Part shown: positions 17,250-25,231 of the stretch, in pieces | Numbering within the stretch: position 1 is the first letter of the stretch | Layout of the letters: each line of letters begins with the position of its first letter | Source: Pseudomonas viridiflava | GTDB taxonomy: Bacteria; Pseudomonadota; Gammaproteobacteria; Pseudomonadales; Pseudomonadaceae | Assembly: GCF_900580865.1 (NCBI RefSeq) | Contig: NZ_UTBZ01000099.1 | Span: 313,921 to 377,920, forward strand | Length of the DNA stretch: 64,000 nt | Reading direction: 5' to 3' | The notes under the pieces: model-generated | The model's input: the letters and a program-made list of their open reading frames with translations, nothing else | Told to the model about the DNA's origin: nothing | Databases searched by the model: none | Program-made: the position numbers and the translations under genes

Positions 17250-18167
17250 GTGCTTGAAATCCGCCACCTGAAAACCCTGCATGCCTTGCGCGAAGCCGAC
17301 AGCCTGGTCGATGCCGCCGACCGTTTGCATCTGACGCAGTCAGCGCTGTCCCACCAGTTCAAGGAGCTTGAGGAACGCTTGGGCATGGCGCTTTTCGTGC
17401 GCAAGACCAAACCGGTGCGGTTCACCAGCGCCGGTTTGCGCCTGCTGCAACTGGCGGACGCGACCCTGCCGCTGTTGCGCGCCGCCGAGCGCGATATCGG
17501 TCGTCTGGCCGGTGGCACCGCCGGGCGTTTGCACATGGCCATCGAATGCCACAGCTGCTTCCAGTGGCTGATGCCGACCATCGACCAGTTCCGCGATGCC
17601 TGGCCGGAAGTCGAACTCGACCTCGCCTCGGGTTTCGCCTTCGCACCGCTGCCGGCACTGGCCCGTGGCGATCTGGATCTGGTGGTGACGTCTGATCCAT
17701 TGGAAATCGCTGGCATCACCTATGTGCCGCTGTTCACTTATGAAGCCATGCTTGCCGTGGCCAATCAGCATGCACTGGCGAGCAAACCGTACATCGTTCC
17801 CGAAGACTTGCTCACGGAAACGCTGATTACCTACCCGGTGGAACGCGACCGCCTCGACATCTTCACGCGCTTCCTCGAGCCGGCCGACATTGAGCCGGCC
17901 CAAGTGCGCACCTCAGAGTTGACGGTGATGATGATGCAACTGGTCGCCAGCGGCCGAGGCGTCTGCGGCATGCCGCACTGGGCGCTGCACGAGTACAGCT
18001 CGCGCGGTTATGTGAAGGGCAAACGGCTGGGGGAAAAGGGCTTGTTTGCAACGTTGTATGCGGCGATTCGTACCGACATGCTCGATGCCCCGTACATGCG
18101 TGATTTTCTGCTGACGGCCAAGGACACCTCGTTCTCGACCCTGGACGGTGTCAGCGCCGTGCGCTGA
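17250..18167 (+). CDS. metR: LysR-family methionine regulator MetR
   Basis: LysR-type activator of methionine biosynthesis, responsive to homocysteine in characterised relatives. The N-terminal helix-turn-helix reads LVDAADRLHLTQSALSHQFK, and the effector domain includes the conserved IECHSCFQWLMPTIDQFRD. The GTG start at 17250 gives (M)LEIRHLKTLHALRE, the usual MetR beginning, with GGAG six bases upstream. An ATG at 17238 would add four residues and use that same GGAG as coding sequence. It is 305 residues long. No metE is adjacent. The region left of it (glpD, aat, glpM) suggests the toxin gene entered between glpM and metR. Confidence 0.9.
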   Translation: MLEIRHLKTLHALREADSLVDAADRLHLTQSALSHQFKELEERLGMALFVRKTKPVRFTSAGLRLLQLADATLPLLRAAERDIGRLAGGTAGRLHMAIECHSCFQWLMPTIDQFRDAWPEVELDLASGFAFAPLPALARGDLDLVVTSDPLEIAGITYVPLFTYEAMLAVANQHALASKPYIVPEDLLTETLITYPVERDRLDIFTRFLEPADIEPAQVRTSELTVMMMQLVASGRGVCGMPHWALHEYSSRGYVKGKRLGEKGLFATLYAAIRTDMLDAPYMRDFLLTAKDTSFSTLDGVSAVR

Positions 18168-18186
18168 CTCAAGGACACCGCGAACT

Positions 18187-18280
18187 CTTGTGGGAGCGAG
18201 CCTGCTCGCGAATGCAATCGGTCAGTTGCCAACGTTGCTGACTGACACAGCGCTTTCGCGAGCAGGCTCGCTCCCACAGG
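18187..18280. repeat. REPIN-like palindrome pair C
   Basis: Two inverted copies of GGGAGCGAGCCTGCTCGCGA and its complement across about 40 bases, exactly between the convergent metR and acetyltransferase genes. This position suits a bidirectional transcription barrier. Confidence 0.88.
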
Positions 18281-18293
18281 AATCAATGTGAAC

Positions 18294-18797
18294 TCAGATC
18301 TCGCGCCACATATGGATCTTGTCGAAGTAGTCTTCACCCACCCGCACCGCCAATGGTTCGAGGCCGAACTGGATGAAGCCGCAGCGCTGGTAGAGATTGA
18401 ACGCGGCGGCGTTGCCGGCGGTGACGGTGAGCTGGAGCAGTTTTAGCGCCGGGTGGTTTTGCGCTTCGGCAATGGCCGCCTGCACCAGTTCATGACCCAA
18501 ACCGTGCTGACGAAAATCGGCTGATACGTACATGCCGAACAGCGTGGCCTTATGCCGGGCCTTTTCCCGGGGTTCGAACGCCAGGCCGACGATGCCGGCC
18601 AACGTGCCGGCTTCAAACGCGCCTAGCACCACATCGAGCTTGCTGGTCAGACGCCCTTCCCACCAGCTCAATGGCATGACTGCGCGTTCGCGCACGCTGG
18701 AGGTGAACGCCTGCGGATGACGGTCATAGGCTTCGAGCATCAGCTCTCGGTAAGCCAGAGCGTGGCTGGCTTCCAGCCGTTCGATCCACATGTTCAC
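18294..18797 (-). CDS. GNAT family N-acetyltransferase
   Basis: Acetyl-CoA-dependent transferase, 167 residues, of unknown substrate. The acetyl-CoA pyrophosphate-binding segment reads LFGMYVSADFRQHGLGHELV with a Q/RxxGxG/A-type loop (RQHGLG). The C-terminal NAAAFNLYQRCGF is a standard GNAT motif. The start overlaps the stop of the upstream LysE-family exporter by four bases, so both are one operon. An alternative ATG lies two codons downstream at 18791. Confidence 0.88.
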   Translation of the reverse strand: MNMWIERLEASHALAYRELMLEAYDRHPQAFTSSVRERAVMPLSWWEGRLTSKLDVVLGAFEAGTLAGIVGLAFEPREKARHKATLFGMYVSADFRQHGLGHELVQAAIAEAQNHPALKLLQLTVTAGNAAAFNLYQRCGFIQFGLEPLAVRVGEDYFDKIHMWREI

Positions 18798-19432
18798 GCC
18801 GTCCTTCGTTGCTCAAGCATCAGCCGCACAGCGAGGCCGCCGAGGACGAACCCCATGAAATAACGCTGCAGCACCAGCCACGTCGGGTTACGCACAAACC
18901 ATGACGCAATGCCCGCCGCGAACAACGCGATCAGCAAGTTGACGCAGAAACTGACACTGATCTGGGTCAGGCCGAGCACGATGCTTTGGGTGAACACCGA
19001 GCCGTGCTCAGGGGTGATGAATTGCGGGAACACCGAGAGGTAGAACACCGCGATTTTCGGGTTCAGTGCGCTGGTGAGAAAACCCATGGTGATCAGCTTT
19101 CGCGACGAATCCGCCGGCAACTGCTGCGCCTCGAACGGCGAGCGCGCCCCCGGTTTCAGCGCTTGCCAGGCCAGCCACAGCAAGTACAGGGCACCGGCCC
19201 ATTTCAACACTTCGTAGGCCATCGGCACCGCCAGAAACACTGCGGTCAAACCCGCCGCTGCCGCAAACAGATGCACAAAGAACCCCGCCACCACGCCGAG
19301 CAACGACGTCACCCCGGCCTTGCGTCCCTGGCAGATCGAACGCGAGATCAGGTAGATCATGTTCGGCCCCGGCGTCAGCACCATCAGCAATGCAGCAGCG
19401 GCGAAAATCAGCAGGTCTTGCAGCGGGATCAT
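18794..19432 (-). CDS. LysE/RhtB family amino-acid exporter
   Basis: Inner-membrane exporter, 212 residues, with about six hydrophobic segments. The N-terminal family signature LLMVLTPGPNMIYLISRSIC and the following GRKAGVTSLLGVVAGFFVH are intact. Members export homoserine, threonine, lysine or related amino acids; the substrate here cannot be told. It is co-transcribed with the acetyltransferase downstream and preceded by the NUDIX gene 23 bases away. Confidence 0.9.
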   Translation of the reverse strand: MIPLQDLLIFAAAALLMVLTPGPNMIYLISRSICQGRKAGVTSLLGVVAGFFVHLFAAAAGLTAVFLAVPMAYEVLKWAGALYLLWLAWQALKPGARSPFEAQQLPADSSRKLITMGFLTSALNPKIAVFYLSVFPQFITPEHGSVFTQSIVLGLTQISVSFCVNLLIALFAAGIASWFVRNPTWLVLQRYFMGFVLGGLAVRLMLEQRRTA

Positions 19433-19455
19433 GGCAAAGTCCTTTGCGTGGATGA

Positions 19456-19878
19456 TCAGGCGATTACGCTCAGCGAGTTGCGATAAAACGGCAGGATCAG
19501 GTCGCGTGTCAATGGCGCCAACTCGACTGCTGGATCAGTGGCCGGATCGACCCAGATCACCTCTTCGATTTCCGCTGCTGGTGTGACTTCAGCGTCAATG
19601 GTCAGTTGGAAAATGTCCGCTTGTACAACGAATCCCGGCTCATTGGCGGCGGGGGCGGAAAACTGGCCGAGAAAAGACGCCTGCGCCGGATCGATCTGCA
19701 AGCCCAACTCCTCTTCCAGCTCACGCGCCAGCGCGTGCACCGGCAACTCATGCGCTTCGATCTTGCCGCCCGGTTGCATGAACGCCGTGGTGCCGCGCTT
19801 GCGCACCAGCAATGTGTGGCCCTGAGTGTTGAGCAACAGCGCAGCGGCAATGCGAATGGTCTGGGAAGGCGTCGGCAT
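19456..19878 (-). CDS. NUDIX hydrolase
   Basis: Small pyrophosphohydrolase, 140 residues, that would hydrolyse a nucleoside diphosphate linked to another group, such as an oxidised dNTP. The Nudix box is complete and perfect at residues 38-60: G38, E44, R52, E53, E56, E57 and G59 follow the GX5EX7REUXEEXGU pattern. The ATG at 19878 (MPTPSQTIR) has AAGGA upstream and gives the usual length; the frame extends to 19908. The exact substrate is unknown. Confidence 0.9.
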   Translation of the reverse strand: MPTPSQTIRIAAALLLNTQGHTLLVRKRGTTAFMQPGGKIEAHELPVHALARELEEELGLQIDPAQASFLGQFSAPAANEPGFVVQADIFQLTIDAEVTPAAEIEEVIWVDPATDPAVELAPLTRDLILPFYRNSLSVIA

Positions 19879-19947
19879 ACACGGTGTCCTTTGGCGCAAA
19901 GGCGCCAAGGATCACATGCCTGTCAACGAAGTGCCAAGCCGCAGGAC

Positions 19948-21273
19948 TCAGGTTGCTTCCTGGAAATCCATTTCCGGCGGCTGGCGACGGAAACCACCGG
20001 TGAGTACCGCAAGGTAAACCACACCCACCGCCAGCCAGCTCAAGCCCAGATAAATCGCCAGATGATCGAGGCTGACCATCAGCCACACATCCGCGACCAG
20101 ACCAATGAACGGGAAGAGCAAAAACAGCACCAGCTCACGCGGGCCTTTTTTCTCGCCGCCGATCCAGTAATGGAAGATCACCGAGAGGTTGACCAGGCTG
20201 AACGCCAGGAACGCGCCGAAGTTGATGAACGAGGTCGAGGTGGTCACGTCGAGTTTCAGCGCCAGCAACGCCACCACGGCGCACAGCAGGATGCTGTTGA
20301 CCGGTGTGCCGAAGCGCGCGTGCAAAGTGCCGAAGAACGACTTCGGCAGAACGCCATCGCGGCCCATGGCAAACAGCAACCGCGAACCACTGGCCTGCGC
20401 CGACAGCCCTGAAGCGAACTGGCCAACAATCAGACCGATGAGGAAGATCGACACAAACAGATCACCGCCGATGTTGCGGGCGATTTCATAGGCGGCCGAA
20501 TCGACGCTGTCGAACTGGAATGACGGGTGCGCGATCTGCACGAAATACGAAACACCGACGAAGATCAGCCCGCCGATCAGGGTGATCAACATGATCGCCC
20601 GTGGAATGGTGCGGCGTGGGTCGCGGGTTTCTTCGGTCAAGGTGCTGACGGCGTCGAAGCCGAGGAACGAATAGCAGGCAATCGCCGCACCGCTCATGAT
20701 CAGCGGCATGTGCATGTCGCCGTTAAAGAACGGTTTGATCGTCCACAATGGCGTGCTCGCATCGCCACCGATGTAGTGCACGCACAGCGCGACGAAAGCG
20801 ATCAGCACGAGGAATTGCACCAGCATCAGCAAAGCATTGATGCCGTTGGCCAGTTTCAGGCCAATGATGTTGATTGCGCTGGTGATGCCGATGAACGCCA
20901 GCACCCATACCCATTGCGGGATCGACGGGAACGCCGACGCCAGATACGCCGCGCCGATCAGCCAGATCGCCATGGGCAGAAACAGGTAATCGAGCAGCAC
21001 CGCCCAACCGGCGATAAAGCCGAGTTTCGGGCTGATCGCCTTGCGCACGTAGCTGTAGGCGGAACCGGCGACCGGGAATGCGGCGGCCATGCGCCCGTAG
21101 CTCATGGCGGTGAAGAACATCGCGATCAGTGCCGCCAGATACGCGGCGGGGACCATGCCAACGGTGGATTGGGCGAGGATGCCGAAGGTGCCGAGGACAA
21201 TGATCGGCGTCATGTAGGCGATGCCGAACAGCACCACCGACCCTAATGAAAGGGTGCGTTGCAAACGAGCCAT
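19948..21273 (-). CDS. APC superfamily amino-acid/polyamine permease (PuuP-like)
   Basis: Cation-coupled importer, 441 residues, with twelve predicted membrane helices. The N-terminal GIAYMTPIIVLGTFGILAQ and GSAYSYVRKA segments are typical of APC transporters, and the sequence is closest in feel to putrescine importer PuuP and its relatives. The RBS GGAG lies upstream of the ATG. The same strand carries a nitrilase gene 418 bp upstream, beyond a repeat-rich spacer, and a divergent LuxR regulator beyond that. Uptake of an amine or amide nutrient is a reasonable guess, not shown. Confidence 0.87.
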   Translation of the reverse strand: MARLQRTLSLGSVVLFGIAYMTPIIVLGTFGILAQSTVGMVPAAYLAALIAMFFTAMSYGRMAAAFPVAGSAYSYVRKAISPKLGFIAGWAVLLDYLFLPMAIWLIGAAYLASAFPSIPQWVWVLAFIGITSAINIIGLKLANGINALLMLVQFLVLIAFVALCVHYIGGDASTPLWTIKPFFNGDMHMPLIMSGAAIACYSFLGFDAVSTLTEETRDPRRTIPRAIMLITLIGGLIFVGVSYFVQIAHPSFQFDSVDSAAYEIARNIGGDLFVSIFLIGLIVGQFASGLSAQASGSRLLFAMGRDGVLPKSFFGTLHARFGTPVNSILLCAVVALLALKLDVTTSTSFINFGAFLAFSLVNLSVIFHYWIGGEKKGPRELVLFLLFPFIGLVADVWLMVSLDHLAIYLGLSWLAVGVVYLAVLTGGFRRQPPEMDFQEAT

Positions 21274-21394
21274 GGGCGACTTACTCCGAATGTTATTGGA
21301 TTTATGGCAGAGCCGGGTTCGGCGAATCTTTTCGGGTTGGTTTTTGTTGTTCTGGTGTGGCTTGAGTTTTTTGTTCGACGTGAAATCTTTTCCC

Positions 21395-21688
21395 CCTCAC
21401 CCCAGCCCTCCCGAAACGTCGGACCGCCCCCAAGGGGGCGAGGGGGAAAGGGAGCCGATCTCCGTGAGTTTCAAATCCTGAGTACGACCTTGAATCCGCA
21501 GTTTCAAATGCTGAGTTCGACCTTGAATTCGCTGTTTCAAAACCTGAGTTCGATTCGCTGTTTCAAATCCTGAGTTCGATTCGCTGTTTCAAATCCTGAG
21601 TTCGACCCGGTATTTCAGGTCGGCGTACCTCGAACAATCAACTCGTTCAGTCCCCTCTCCCCCTGGGAGAGGGCTAGGGTGAGGGCAT
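21395..21688. repeat. CCCTCACCC-type intergenic element, copy 3, enlarged by a tandem repeat
   Basis: The left end CCCTCACCCCAGCCCTCCCG carries the 19-base insert (21410-21428). The right end GGGAGAGGGCTAGGGTGAGG is the inverted counterpart. The interior has been expanded by the tandem array described at 21469-21619. The element fills the spacer between the permease and nitrilase genes. Confidence 0.75.
21469..21619 (+). repeat. Tandem repeat (VNTR), five units of 33 and 26 bp
   Basis: Units begin with TTTCAAATCCTGAGTTCGA or close variants at 21469, 21502, 21535, 21561 and 21587. The first two periods are 33 bp and the next two are 26 bp; the short unit lacks CTTGAAT. The last unit leads back into the element's own sequence. 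Neighbouring identical units imply recent expansion. It is non-coding. Confidence 0.85.
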
Positions 21689-21691
21689 CGG

Positions 21692-22513
21692 TCAACGGCG
21701 TGGAATCAACAATTCACGAACACCATCGCCGCGCTCCACCACCTCCCCCGGCAACTTCAACCGCTGATCATCCAGATAGCGGTAATCCCTGCGCGCAATC
21801 TCCAGTTGAGTGAAATCCAGCTCAACGCTGAACGTCCCCTCTTCCCGTCCGGCTTCGAACAACAGCGTCCCCTGCGGATCGACCAGTGCGCTGCCACCGG
21901 CAAACATCAAACCGTCGTCCCCCGCTTCCACGCGATTGACCATCAGCGCAAACGCCTGATTCTCCTGCGCGCGGGCCATGATCGCCGTGCGGTGAGTCGG
22001 CGCGTACGGGTCCATATTGCCGTTGGTCACGATGAGCAACTCGGCACCCAGTTGCGCGAGGGCACGGGCCGACTCCGGAAACTCGATGTCGTAGCAAATC
22101 AGCAAGCCAACGCGCACGCCGTTCCACTCGCAGGTGGCGTAGCGGTCACCGGCCTCGAACACGCCGCGATCCGACGCCCACAAATGCGTCTTGCGGTATT
22201 TCAGGGCAATGCCTTCAGGGGTAATCAGCAGCGTGGTGTTGTAGAAACGACCGTTGTCGTTCTCGGCCATGCCGATCACCACGGCGATGTTGCGTTCGCG
22301 CGCGGCGGCCAGCACCGCGCTGACGGTCGGGCCGTCCAACGGTTCGGCGGTGTGCGCCACGGTTTCGGCCGTCGGGAAGCCCATCAGGTGGGTTTCCGGG
22401 AACACGATCAGTTGCGTATCGGCAGCGCACGCGGCAATCGCCGCCAGGGCGCGTTCGAGGTTGTATGCCGTGGCATTGTCACGGCCCGCCAGTTGGGCGA
22501 GTTCGACTTTCAT
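21692..22513 (-). CDS. Carbon-nitrogen hydrolase (nitrilase superfamily)
   Basis: Amidase-like enzyme, 273 residues, with the full nitrilase-superfamily triad: E40 (FPETHLMGF), K108 (YRKTHLW) and C140 (ICYDIEFPE). It would hydrolyse a small amide or N-carbamoyl compound. The ATG at 22513 (MKVELAQLAG) is used; the longer frame to 22804 overlaps the divergent luxR-type gene and has a non-family sequence. The setting beside a polyamine/amino-acid permease and a regulator suggests catabolism of an imported amide or amine. The substrate is unknown. Confidence 0.9.
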   Translation of the reverse strand: MKVELAQLAGRDNATAYNLERALAAIAACAADTQLIVFPETHLMGFPTAETVAHTAEPLDGPTVSAVLAAARERNIAVVIGMAENDNGRFYNTTLLITPEGIALKYRKTHLWASDRGVFEAGDRYATCEWNGVRVGLLICYDIEFPESARALAQLGAELLIVTNGNMDPYAPTHRTAIMARAQENQAFALMVNRVEAGDDGLMFAGGSALVDPQGTLLFEAGREEGTFSVELDFTQLEIARRDYRYLDDQRLKLPGEVVERGDGVRELLIPRR

Positions 22514-22639
22514 GAGGGTTCCCTTGTTATGAGCGTCGGGCGCTGAAAGATTGCCCGGTGGCTGTCTGTGGGCCAGTATGCGCAGCAAGCGAGCGGCCAG
22601 GGAATTACGCGGCCGGGGTAACCCGATAGGGGTAGATCG

Positions 22640-23440
22640 ATGACACTTTCGTTTGACGACATCACCTGGCACCGCGCCGTCGGGCAATTGATCGACGCGC
22701 TCGACAAGCCGAATTTCTGGGCGCAACTGGTGCGTCTGCTTGACCAGTACGTGCCGTTCGATAGCTGGGTGGTGCTGCTGTTCAGCGCCGATCAACACCC
22801 GCAAGTCTTCGCCGAATGCCCGGGCGCAGACGGCAACCCTGACCCGTTGTTTCAGGATTACTTACGCGGCCTGTACCTGCTCGACCCGTTCTACATCGCC
22901 TGTCGCGAGCAAACCCGCACCGGTCTGTATCGCCTCTCGGAGGTCGCGCCGGAGCATTTCGAACTGACCGAGTATTACCAGCGATACTTTCGTCTGAATG
23001 TCGTGGCCGACGAAATCCAGTTCAATTGTCAGCTCGAAGGCGATCGCACATTGTGTCTGTCGCTGGGCAGTGAAAAACGTTTCACTGGCGAACATATCGC
23101 CTTGCTGTCATTGATCCAGCCTTGGGTGCTGGGCCTGCTGCGCCAACGACTGCCCTATGAGATCAACGAAACCGTGGCCCTCGCCGCCGCCCCTGTCCGG
23201 GCAGACTGGCGGGTGCAACTGGAAGCGTCGGTGCAGCAACTCAAGGGCGCGCAATTGACTGCCCGCGAGCTGGATGTCGGGCGCTTGATGCTCAGCGGTT
23301 GCTCCAGTAAAGAAATCGCCCGTAAGCTGGAAATCTCCGTAGAAACCGTGAAAGTCCATAAGAAACACATGTACAGCAAGCTGGGGATCAAATCCCAGTC
23401 CGAGCTGTTTTCGATTTTTCTTCAGGCGCAAAACGCCTGA
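22640..23440 (+). CDS. LuxR-type transcriptional regulator
   Basis: Regulator of 266 residues with a C-terminal LuxR/GerE helix-turn-helix (LTARELDVGRLMLSGCSSKEIARKLEISVETVKVHKKHMYSKLGIKSQSEL). The N-terminal 190 residues are a GAF-like fold with aromatic-rich YLRGLYLLDPFYIACREQ; they lack an obvious acyl-homoserine-lactone-binding signature. It is transcribed divergently from the nitrilase gene, with 126 bp between start codons, so it probably controls the nitrilase/permease genes. The effector is unknown. Confidence 0.88.
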   Translation: MTLSFDDITWHRAVGQLIDALDKPNFWAQLVRLLDQYVPFDSWVVLLFSADQHPQVFAECPGADGNPDPLFQDYLRGLYLLDPFYIACREQTRTGLYRLSEVAPEHFELTEYYQRYFRLNVVADEIQFNCQLEGDRTLCLSLGSEKRFTGEHIALLSLIQPWVLGLLRQRLPYEINETVALAAAPVRADWRVQLEASVQQLKGAQLTARELDVGRLMLSGCSSKEIARKLEISVETVKVHKKHMYSKLGIKSQSELFSIFLQAQNA

Positions 23441-23461
23441 TCGTTTGGTGAAGTGGCTTTT

Positions 23462-23553
23462 TGTGGGAGCGAGCCTGCTCGCGAATGCGTCGGGTCAGAC
23501 AATAATTTTTCTACTGACAGGTCGCTTTCGCGAGCAGGCTCGCTCCCACAGGG
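23462..23553. repeat. REPIN-like palindrome pair D
   Basis: Inverted GGGAGCGAGCCTGCTCGCGA units around a 45-base spacer, between the luxR-type gene and the glutamate-synthase-like gene on the same strand. Confidence 0.88.
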
Positions 23554-23611
23554 ATTTTCTACATCCCTGAGCCTTTCGCCGAAATCTCTGAGTCCGAACC
23601 AAGGAAACCGT

Positions 23612-25231
23612 ATGAGCCTGTCCCTCCTGAGCCGCTACGCCTTCTTTGCCGCCTGCGTGATTTTCACCCTCGCCAGCCTGCCTTTCCTCGAACATGACTG
23701 GCTGTGGCCGATCACTGCCGTCACCGGCGTGCTGAGCCTGATCGGTCTGTTCGACCTGCTGCAAAGCCCGCACGCGGTGCGTCGCAACTACCCGATCCTC
23801 GGCAACATCCGTTACCTGGTCGAAGGCATCCGCCCGGAGATCCGCCAGTACCTGCTGGAATCCGACAGCGACGCCCTGCCCTTCTCCCGCGCGCAACGTT
23901 CGCTGGTTTATTCGCGAGCGAAAAACGAAACCGCCGACAAACCGTTCGGCACGCTGATTGATGTCTATCAATCCGGTTTCGAATTCATCGGCCACTCGAT
24001 GCGTCCGGCGCCGCTGAGCGACCCGAGCAGTTTCCGCGTCACCGTTGGCGGCCCGCAGTGCTCGCAGCCGTACTCGGCCTCGGTGTTCAACATCTCGGCG
24101 ATGAGCTTCGGCTCGCTCAGCGCCAACGCCATTCGCGCGTTGAACCAAGGGGCGAAACTCGGCAACTTCGCCCACGACACCGGTGAAGGCAGCATCAGCC
24201 CGTATCACCGCGAACACGGCGGCGACCTCACCTGGGAGCTGGGCAGCGGCTACTTCGGTTGCCGCACCAGCGATGGCCGTTTCGACCCGGAGCGCTTTGC
24301 CACCCAGGCACAAAATCCGCAGGTGCGGATGATCGAAATCAAGATGAGCCAAGGCGCCAAACCCGGCCACGGCGGCATCCTGCCCAAGCACAAAGTCACC
24401 CAGGAAATCGCCGAAACTCGCGGCATCCTGATGGGCGAAGACTGCGTGTCGCCGTCACGCCACAGCGCGTTTTCCACGCCGCTGGAAATGATGCATTTCA
24501 TTCAGCAATTGCGCGAACTGTCCGGCGGCAAACCGGTGGGCTTCAAGTTCTGCCTCGGCCACCCGTGGGAGTTCATGGGCATCGCCAAAGCCATGCTGGA
24601 AACCGGCATTCTGCCGGACTTCATCGTCGTCGATGGCAAGGAAGGTGGCACCGGCGCCGCACCGGTCGAGTTCACCGACCACATCGGCGTACCGATGCGC
24701 GAGGGCCTGCTGTTTGTGCACAACACCCTGGTCGGCCTGAACCTGCGCGACAAGATCAAACTCGGCGCCAGCGGCAAGATCGTCAGCGCCTTCGACATCG
24801 CCAGCGTGCTGGCCATCGGCGCCGACTGGGCCAACTCCGCACGCGGGTTCATGTTCGCGATCGGCTGCATCCAGTCGCAAAGCTGCCACACCAACAAATG
24901 CCCGACTGGCGTGGCGACTCAGGACGCCTTGCGCCAACGTGCGCTGGTGGTGCCGGACAAGGCCCAGCGCGTATTCAGCTTCCACCGCAATACCTTGAAG
25001 GCTTTGGCGGAAATGCTCGCGGCGGCCGGGCTGGAACATCCATCACAACTGTCGGCCAAGCATCTGGTGCGGCGCATGTCGGCGACCGAGATCAAGTTGT
25101 TTTCGCAGTTGCACGTGTTCCTGAAACCGGGGGAATTGCTCACCGGGGAAGTGAATGGCGAGTTTTACTCGCGGATGTGGCAGATGGCGCGGGCGGACAG
25201 TTTTGAGCCGCAGGAAGTGGCTGCAGCCTAG
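23612..25231 (+). CDS. FMN-binding glutamate synthase family protein
   Basis: Protein of 539 residues made of two N-terminal membrane-spanning segments (about 6-50) followed by the central/FMN domain of the glutamate synthase large subunit. Recognisable stretches are SAMSFGSLSANAIRALNQGA, GEGSISPYHREHGGDLTWELGSGYFGCR, KMSQGAKPGHGGILP and the cysteine-containing CIQSQSCHTNKCPTGVATQ, which in GltB contributes to the iron-sulphur site. It lacks the glutamine amidotransferase domain, so it is not a complete GOGAT; such stand-alone proteins are common and mostly uncharacterised. The ATG at 23612 has AAGGAAACC before it. The upstream frame extension crosses the REP pair and is rejected. The 3' end overlaps the convergent GT39 gene by 92 bases. 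Confidence 0.9.
   Translation: MSLSLLSRYAFFAACVIFTLASLPFLEHDWLWPITAVTGVLSLIGLFDLLQSPHAVRRNYPILGNIRYLVEGIRPEIRQYLLESDSDALPFSRAQRSLVYSRAKNETADKPFGTLIDVYQSGFEFIGHSMRPAPLSDPSSFRVTVGGPQCSQPYSASVFNISAMSFGSLSANAIRALNQGAKLGNFAHDTGEGSISPYHREHGGDLTWELGSGYFGCRTSDGRFDPERFATQAQNPQVRMIEIKMSQGAKPGHGGILPKHKVTQEIAETRGILMGEDCVSPSRHSAFSTPLEMMHFIQQLRELSGGKPVGFKFCLGHPWEFMGIAKAMLETGILPDFIVVDGKEGGTGAAPVEFTDHIGVPMREGLLFVHNTLVGLNLRDKIKLGASGKIVSAFDIASVLAIGADWANSARGFMFAIGCIQSQSCHTNKCPTGVATQDALRQRALVVPDKAQRVFSFHRNTLKALAEMLAAAGLEHPSQLSAKHLVRRMSATEIKLFSQLHVFLKPGELLTGEVNGEFYSRMWQMARADSFEPQEVAAA

Noticed and set aside
21469..21619. CRISPR-like array
   Set aside because: Units are directly tandem with no unique spacers, periods change from 33 to 26, and no cas gene is present.
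24871..24915. Glutamate synthase large subunit (gltB)
   Set aside because: The protein is only 539 residues with N-terminal membrane segments and lacks the amidotransferase domain, so it is a stand-alone FMN-domain relative, not GltB.
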